NCBI GenBank assembly: GCA_018827685.1 | Contig: JAHJXD010000056.1 | Location: 1 to 9,748, forward strand | Source: Patescibacteria group bacterium | GTDB taxonomy: Bacteria; Patescibacteriota; Patescibacteriia; Patescibacteriales; GWC2-42-12 | Reading direction: 5' to 3' | Length of the DNA: 9,748 bases | Shown here: positions 6,006 through 9,748 of the stretch, one piece after another | Position numbering within the stretch: position 1 is the first letter of the stretch | How the letters are laid out: every line of letters begins with the position of its first letter | Notes under the pieces: model-generated | Database searches by the model: none | Told to the model about the DNA's origin: nothing | Seen by the model: only the letters and a program-made list of their open reading frames with translations | Translations under genes and position numbers: made by a program

Positions 6006-7289
6006 TTATTCTATCGCAAAACCAATACTGTAGCTTTGTCCAGAATATTTACCAACCACTTTTATATCGGTTTTAACGGGTAGAACCGACGGCACGGTAA
6101 TAATTTTTGTGAATCTTCCGATATTATCGGTTTTTGCCGAATAAACTTGATTCGCGAAAGTTATTATTAGTTCTTCCCTAACAGCATAACCTCCGCCGTG
6201 CAAAGAAATTAATGAATTGGCAGCCGCCCTGTTTTTATCCAAATTTAAAAATAACTCTTCCTGCGGTTGTTTATCTGCTTCGGTAGCAACTATGTAACTT
6301 ATTAATTTTAAATTTTCATCCAAGACTATGATAGAGCTATTGTTAAAAACAACTAGCTTGTCCTTGTGGTTTTGGTTCAGTACTTTAAGGCCCATAGCCC
6401 AGCCATTATTAACGGCTAAATTAGTAGTATATGTCCATGCAAGCGGTTTTAAATTATCTTTATTAAATTTAACCACGCCATAACCATCGGTAAAATATAG
6501 ATAATTTTTATCAGCCTGCCCATCAACGTCATAACCTCGAGTTGAAATATGCTTAAAACTAGTTATTAAACTGCCGTTTAAATCATACATCTTTAGCGCT
6601 TGATCGTCTGCCAGATAAAGCCTGCCCAAAGCCAGATCATTAAAAGACTTTCTATTATGATCTTCCTCGGATTGTATCGCGGTTTGAGAAACAAAACTTC
6701 TGCTGTTTTTATTAAAAATTTTTAAAACGTTATTGTCTACATCAATTATATAATCGCTGTTATCATTATAATTAATATTGTAGGGATGTTTTTTATTAGT
6801 CAGGCTATAAGAATTTATTATTTGTTCATCCTTATTCCAAACTTTAACCCCTTTGGCTCCCATGGTTATAATTTTATCCCCAATTTTATCTATGGCTAAA
6901 AAATAATCCCAAGAATTATCTTTTATTTTATCAACTAAAGATGGCTGCGCCAAATCAGAAATATCATATTTGTAAATATACCGACCATCGACCAAATAAA
7001 TAAATAATTTATTACTCTCTTCACTAAGAGCCAAATCATAAAAATCATCTTTATCGCCAGACTGGCTGGTTGCCAATGACTTTATTTCCGCGGCTTTAAT
7101 TAAATTTTTACCTTGCAATTTAAATAATTCGGCAACTCCCATATTAGTTGAACCTACAATCAAGTTTCCATTATAAATAATGGCATCGCCCGAATAGTAT
7201 GGTTTTGTTTTACTATTAACTCCTGAAACGGATAAAACAGCTACAAAAACCAGAAGGCTTAGTGAAAAAATTATTTTTTTATTGTTCAT
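6006..7289 (-). CDS. Exported beta-propeller-like protein with C-terminal Ig-like domain
   Basis: 427 residues. It begins with a Sec-type signal peptide (MNNKK, a hydrophobic core at 6-22, then 'SGVNS'); there is no lipobox Cys, so it is secreted or N-terminally anchored. Residues about 35-345 contain several degenerate repeats of the type 'D..LA....LFI.DGRYIYKYDIS', 'IGDKIITMGAKGVKVWN', 'YIIDVDNNVLKIFN', 'LGRLYLADDQALKMYD', 'KNYLYFTDGYGVVKFN' and 'DKLVVFNNSSIIVLD', which suggests a beta-propeller with six or so blades. From about 358 on, 'GGGYAVREELIITFANQVYSA...GRFTKIITVPSVLP...YSIGFAIE' looks like a small Ig/IPT-like beta-sandwich. There are no obvious catalytic residues. It sits between two glycosyltransferase genes, so a role at the cell surface, in glycan handling or as a glycosylated surface protein, is an inference. 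The start is supported by the signal peptide. Confidence 0.7.
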   Translation of the reverse strand: MNNKKIIFSLSLLVFVAVLSVSGVNSKTKPYYSGDAIIYNGNLIVGSTNMGVAELFKLQGKNLIKAAEIKSLATSQSGDKDDFYDLALSEESNKLFIYLVDGRYIYKYDISDLAQPSLVDKIKDNSWDYFLAIDKIGDKIITMGAKGVKVWNKDEQIINSYSLTNKKHPYNINYNDNSDYIIDVDNNVLKIFNKNSRSFVSQTAIQSEEDHNRKSFNDLALGRLYLADDQALKMYDLNGSLITSFKHISTRGYDVDGQADKNYLYFTDGYGVVKFNKDNLKPLAWTYTTNLAVNNGWAMGLKVLNQNHKDKLVVFNNSSIIVLDENLKLISYIVATEADKQPQEELFLNLDKNRAAANSLISLHGGGYAVREELIITFANQVYSAKTDNIGRFTKIITVPSVLPVKTDIKVVGKYSGQSYSIGFAIE

Positions 7290-7304
7290 ATATTTTTACT
7301 ATAA

Positions 7305-7317
7305 AGGGACTGTCCCT
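7305..7317. repeat. GGGACTGTCCC palindrome before the beta-propeller gene
   Basis: AGGGACTGTCCCT is a 13-bp dyad ending 15 nt upstream of the beta-propeller ATG (7289). It shares its 11-bp core with the copy at 5991-6003, while the outer pair is swapped (A/T here, T/A there) with symmetry kept. The rest of the 98-nt gap (7290-7387) is A/T-rich. It has a TTGACT -35-like hexamer on the - strand (7366-7361) but no good -10 box at the right distance, so I do not call a promoter. Confidence 0.75.
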
Positions 7318-7387
7318 ATAAATTTTAAAATTAAATTAACTTACCATTAAAACATCAATAAGTCAAGCGCATAGATATTGGCTAATT

Positions 7388-8470
7388 TTAAGCTTTTTTA
7401 TATAAACAATTATTATAAACCTCAATGGTTTTACTGGCAATTTTATCCCAAGATAATTCTTTTTTCATTTTTTCAAATCCATTTTTTCCCATTGTTGTGC
7501 GCGTTTCATCATCTTCTAAAATTTTAATTATTGCTTGCGCCAAAGCGCGGCTGTCAAATGGCTTAACCAAATAACCGGTTTTTCCATCTTCAACTAACTC
7601 TGGCAAACCTCCAACAAGAGTAGCAACAACCGGTTTTTTAAATGCATAAGCAATGGAAATAACTCCTGATTGTGTCGCCTCTATATAAGGCAAGACCGCC
7701 AATTTTGCTTTTTGAAAAAGTTCTGCTATTTGAGAATCAGGAATAAAATAATTTAAAATTTCAATATTGGAAGACTGTTTGATCAAATCATATGAACTTA
7801 AATCGCCTTGTCCGGCAATAACTAATTTAACGCGCGGTATTTCTTTTTGAACTAAATAAAATGCTTCAAGAAGATATTTTATTCCTTTATACTTTTCAAT
7901 TCTGCCAAAAAATAAAATATTATTTTCTTCTTTTATTTCCGGCTTTTGCCATTTTACTAAAAAAGAATAATCGCCATGCTGAATTTGAAAAACTCTTTTT
8001 TCGAAAAAACCTTTTTTTAAAAAATATTCTTTATGGATTTTACTATGAACAATAATTTTTTTGGCTCTGCCAACCATCAATTGATAAAAAAAGGCCACTA
8101 TTGAATTCTCGCCTAAATGTGGCGCAGGATCATGCACAGTATAAACAATCGGTTGTTTAATAAAAAAACTTACTAAAAAATTCCAAGGATGCGGAGAAAC
8201 AAAATGCGCGACATCGCAATCTAATTTTTTGAATATTCTCCAAATTTTATAAAAATTAAAAATATTAAAACTGTTTAATAAAACTTGTTTGCGGGTTTTC
8301 CCTGTTTTAATCTTAATAATTTTTATATCTTGGTTAAAATATTCTTTATCTAAATAATCAGCAACAACTACTGTAACTTTCGTATGCTTTGACAACGCGT
8401 TGGCCAATCCTGAAATATAATGAGCCATTCCTGCTTTTGGCCCGATGGAAATAAGACTAATTTTAATCAT
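7388..8470 (-). CDS. GT4-family glycosyltransferase
   Basis: A 360-residue GT-B glycosyltransferase. The N-terminal lobe starts 'MIKISLISIGPKAGMAHYISGLANAL', a glycine-containing acceptor/nucleotide loop, and contains 'DVAHFVSPHPWNF' (86-98) and 'YTVHDPAPHLGE' (110-121). The C-terminal donor lobe has 'ILFFGRIEKYKGIKYLLEAF' (185-204), 'KLVIAGQGD' (215-223), 'LPYIEATQSGVISIAYAFKKPVVAT' (260-284) and 'GGLPELVEDGKTGYLV' (287-302). The first Glu of the EX7E motif is present (E264) but the second position is Ser (S272); GT4 proteins with 'EATQSG' often vary here. It is likely a surface-glycan enzyme acting with the neighbouring GT4 and the divergent ligase-like membrane protein; donor and acceptor are unknown. 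The start is set by the typical N-terminus. No Shine-Dalgarno is seen. Confidence 0.92.
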   Translation of the reverse strand: MIKISLISIGPKAGMAHYISGLANALSKHTKVTVVVADYLDKEYFNQDIKIIKIKTGKTRKQVLLNSFNIFNFYKIWRIFKKLDCDVAHFVSPHPWNFLVSFFIKQPIVYTVHDPAPHLGENSIVAFFYQLMVGRAKKIIVHSKIHKEYFLKKGFFEKRVFQIQHGDYSFLVKWQKPEIKEENNILFFGRIEKYKGIKYLLEAFYLVQKEIPRVKLVIAGQGDLSSYDLIKQSSNIEILNYFIPDSQIAELFQKAKLAVLPYIEATQSGVISIAYAFKKPVVATLVGGLPELVEDGKTGYLVKPFDSRALAQAIIKILEDDETRTTMGKNGFEKMKKELSWDKIASKTIEVYNNCLYKKA

Positions 8471-8479
8471 ATTTTTATT

Positions 8480-8507
8480 TTGTCAAAATATATTCTTATG
8501 TTATTAT
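8480..8507 (+). promoter_or_regulatory. Possible promoter of the ligase-like gene
   Basis: TTGTCA (8480-8485), a 16-bp spacer and TATTAT (8502-8507), each one mismatch from the sigma-70 hexamers, in the 79-bp divergent gap (8471-8549). Transcription would start about 35 nt before ATG 8550. In so A/T-rich a stretch, chance matches are likely. I could not pick a convincing promoter for the opposite gene. Confidence 0.35.
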
Positions 8508-8549
8508 TAGATAAATGTTTTTTTAGCTATTTTTCTACAGTCTAATACT

Positions 8550-9748
8550 ATGAACAAACTTCGAAAAATTCAATTTTTTTTACTATGTTTATGCGCGCTA
8601 TTATTTATGTTTTTAAATACTTTTCTTAACGCAAAAGGAATTTTAACAAACTTCGCGCTATTAAGTCTTTTTGTTTTAACAACTATTTTTATTTTAAATT
8701 ATAAAATAGGACTTTTTATTTTAATTATTCTAAGGGTAGGACTGGACTATTTTAGAGAATGGGATATTTTTACTGTAAAAGATTATTTTACTTTAAATTT
8801 TGGAGCTGTTTTAGGCATATTTATTCTTGTATTCACTCTATGCTGGATAATCGCGAAAACAAAAGAAATTTTTAAAACACCCAATATTCTGATTATTTTT
8901 TTATTTTTATTTATTTCTTTAATAAGCATTTTATATTCCCAAAACCAATTCGCTGCTTTAGAAGAATTGGTAAGAATATGCAGTTTTTTCGCGATTTATT
9001 TTTTAACTTTTAATTTAATTAAAACAAAATACGATTTACAACTTGCGCGAAAGATCTTTCTTGTTTCGGCTATTATTCCATTCTTTTTTGGTTTATGGCA
9101 AATTATTGCTAAAACAGGGCTTGCGGATGAATCTGGTTTTTTAAGAATTTACGGCAGTTTTGCCCATCCAAATGCTTTTTCATATTTCTTAGTTATTATT
9201 TTAACTTTGCTTATTTATTTTTTTATTACAGAGGAAAACCAGAAAACCAAAATTCTTTATTTACTTTTTATTATTTTAAATTTTATATTGCTTGTTTTTA
9301 CTTATTCAAGAGGCGCGTGGTTGGCTTTCGCGACTATTCTTCTGCTTCTTGGAATTTTAAAATACAGAAAATTATTATTCAAAAGTTTAATCACCATTAT
9401 TTTATTTATTATTTTAATTGTAAGCGTTGATTTATTTTTTCCAAATTATAATTCATCCTATTTTCTTAATTTTAACCCAAGCCGACGAATAATAGAAAGT
9501 TTTTCATTAAATCATAATTCTTCAATTTCTTGGCGAATAGAGCTTTGGCAAGAAATGGCGGATGTTTTTTGGAAAAAACCATTTTTAGGCCATGGAATTG
9601 GCAGTTTTGAACAAGAATGTTTAAAAGCAACGGGTTTTTACACTGGCTCTTATGAAGCTCATAATGATTATCTGCGCTTGGCAATAGAATTAGGATTAAT
9701 CGGACTAACTATTTATGTTTTGCTGATTTTAATTATTTTAAAAAATAT
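8550..9748 (+). CDS. O-antigen ligase/polymerase-like membrane protein (Wzy/WaaL type), 3' end outside window
   Basis: An open frame of 399 codons from ATG 8550 (MNKLRKIQFFLLCLCALLF) runs off the right edge without a stop. It is very hydrophobic, with around ten predicted membrane segments. It carries the landmarks of the O-antigen ligase/Wzy family (Wzy_C domain): 'GSFAHPNAFSYFLV' with H206-P207-N208, 'TYSRGAWLA' with S253-R254-G255 at the start of a long extracytoplasmic loop (about 290-365), 'FLGHGIGSFE' (345-354), and 'AHNDYLRLAIELGLIGL' with H371-N372-D373 followed by another membrane segment. Such proteins polymerise or transfer undecaprenyl-linked glycans, to lipid A core or to proteins, on the outer face of the membrane. 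Ligase and polymerase cannot be told apart from sequence. It is divergent from the GT4 gene at 7388-8470, which supports a surface-glycan locus continuing to the right. No Shine-Dalgarno is visible. Confidence 0.85.
   Translation, partial: MNKLRKIQFFLLCLCALLFMFLNTFLNAKGILTNFALLSLFVLTTIFILNYKIGLFILIILRVGLDYFREWDIFTVKDYFTLNFGAVLGIFILVFTLCWIIAKTKEIFKTPNILIIFLFLFISLISILYSQNQFAALEELVRICSFFAIYFLTFNLIKTKYDLQLARKIFLVSAIIPFFFGLWQIIAKTGLADESGFLRIYGSFAHPNAFSYFLVIILTLLIYFFITEENQKTKILYLLFIILNFILLVFTYSRGAWLAFATILLLLGILKYRKLLFKSLITIILFIILIVSVDLFFPNYNSSYFLNFNPSRRIIESFSLNHNSSISWRIELWQEMADVFWKKPFLGHGIGSFEQECLKATGFYTGSYEAHNDYLRLAIELGLIGLTIYVLLILIILKN

Noticed and set aside
8471..8490. TTGACA (- strand) ahead of the GT4 gene as a -35 box
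   Set aside because: It lies only about 10 nt from the start codon, leaving no room for a -10 box and transcript start.
9472..9684. 70-residue - strand frame opposite the ligase-like gene
   Set aside because: It lies within the long + strand membrane-protein frame, which has clear family motifs.

Overview
The window looks like part of a low-GC genome of the Candidate Phyla Radiation (Patescibacteria). This is inferred from gene content and style. The genes are short and tightly packed, with many A/T-rich codons. TsaB is very short (125 aa). The division cluster is reduced to mraZ-rsmH-ftsL-ftsI. There is a stand-alone AbrB-type protein of about 57 residues, and no gene start has a Shine-Dalgarno sequence. 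I cannot assign a genus.

Layout. (1) 18-192, + strand: a small AbrB/SpoVT-type DNA-binding protein, apparently broken by one extra base near 143. (2) 193-367: a GC-rich, hairpin-rich intergenic element between two convergent genes. (3) 368-4211, - strand: the division and cell-wall cluster, read mraZ > rsmH > ftsL > ftsI, with a near-consensus promoter at 4295-4267 and 10-bp direct repeats matching MraZ operator sites just before mraZ. (4) 4212-4433: a regulatory intergenic region holding that promoter and operator, a likely terminator for the upstream operon, and two DnaA-box-like sequences. (5) 4434-8470, - strand: a surface-glycan block read GT4 glycosyltransferase > secreted beta-propeller-like protein > second GT4 glycosyltransferase > tsaB, whose start overlaps the second glycosyltransferase by 4 nt. 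(6) 8550 to the right edge, + strand: a multi-membrane O-antigen ligase/polymerase-like protein, cut off by the window end and divergent from the first glycosyltransferase.

How the parts fit. The left half makes the septal peptidoglycan transpeptidase FtsI, its divisome partner FtsL, the 16S rRNA methyltransferase RsmH and their regulator MraZ. The right half probably builds and attaches a surface polysaccharide or glycan: two cytosolic glycosyltransferases, a membrane ligase/polymerase and an exported beta-propeller protein of unknown role. TsaB (tRNA t6A synthesis) is a housekeeping passenger at the end of that operon.

The points most worth a second look are the MraZ operator phased with the promoter, the recurring GGGACTGTCCC palindrome at gene boundaries, the structured element at 202-327, the paired DnaA boxes before the division cluster, and the unrecognised exported protein among the glycosyltransferases. 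I see no CRISPR array, tRNA, rRNA or insertion sequence.
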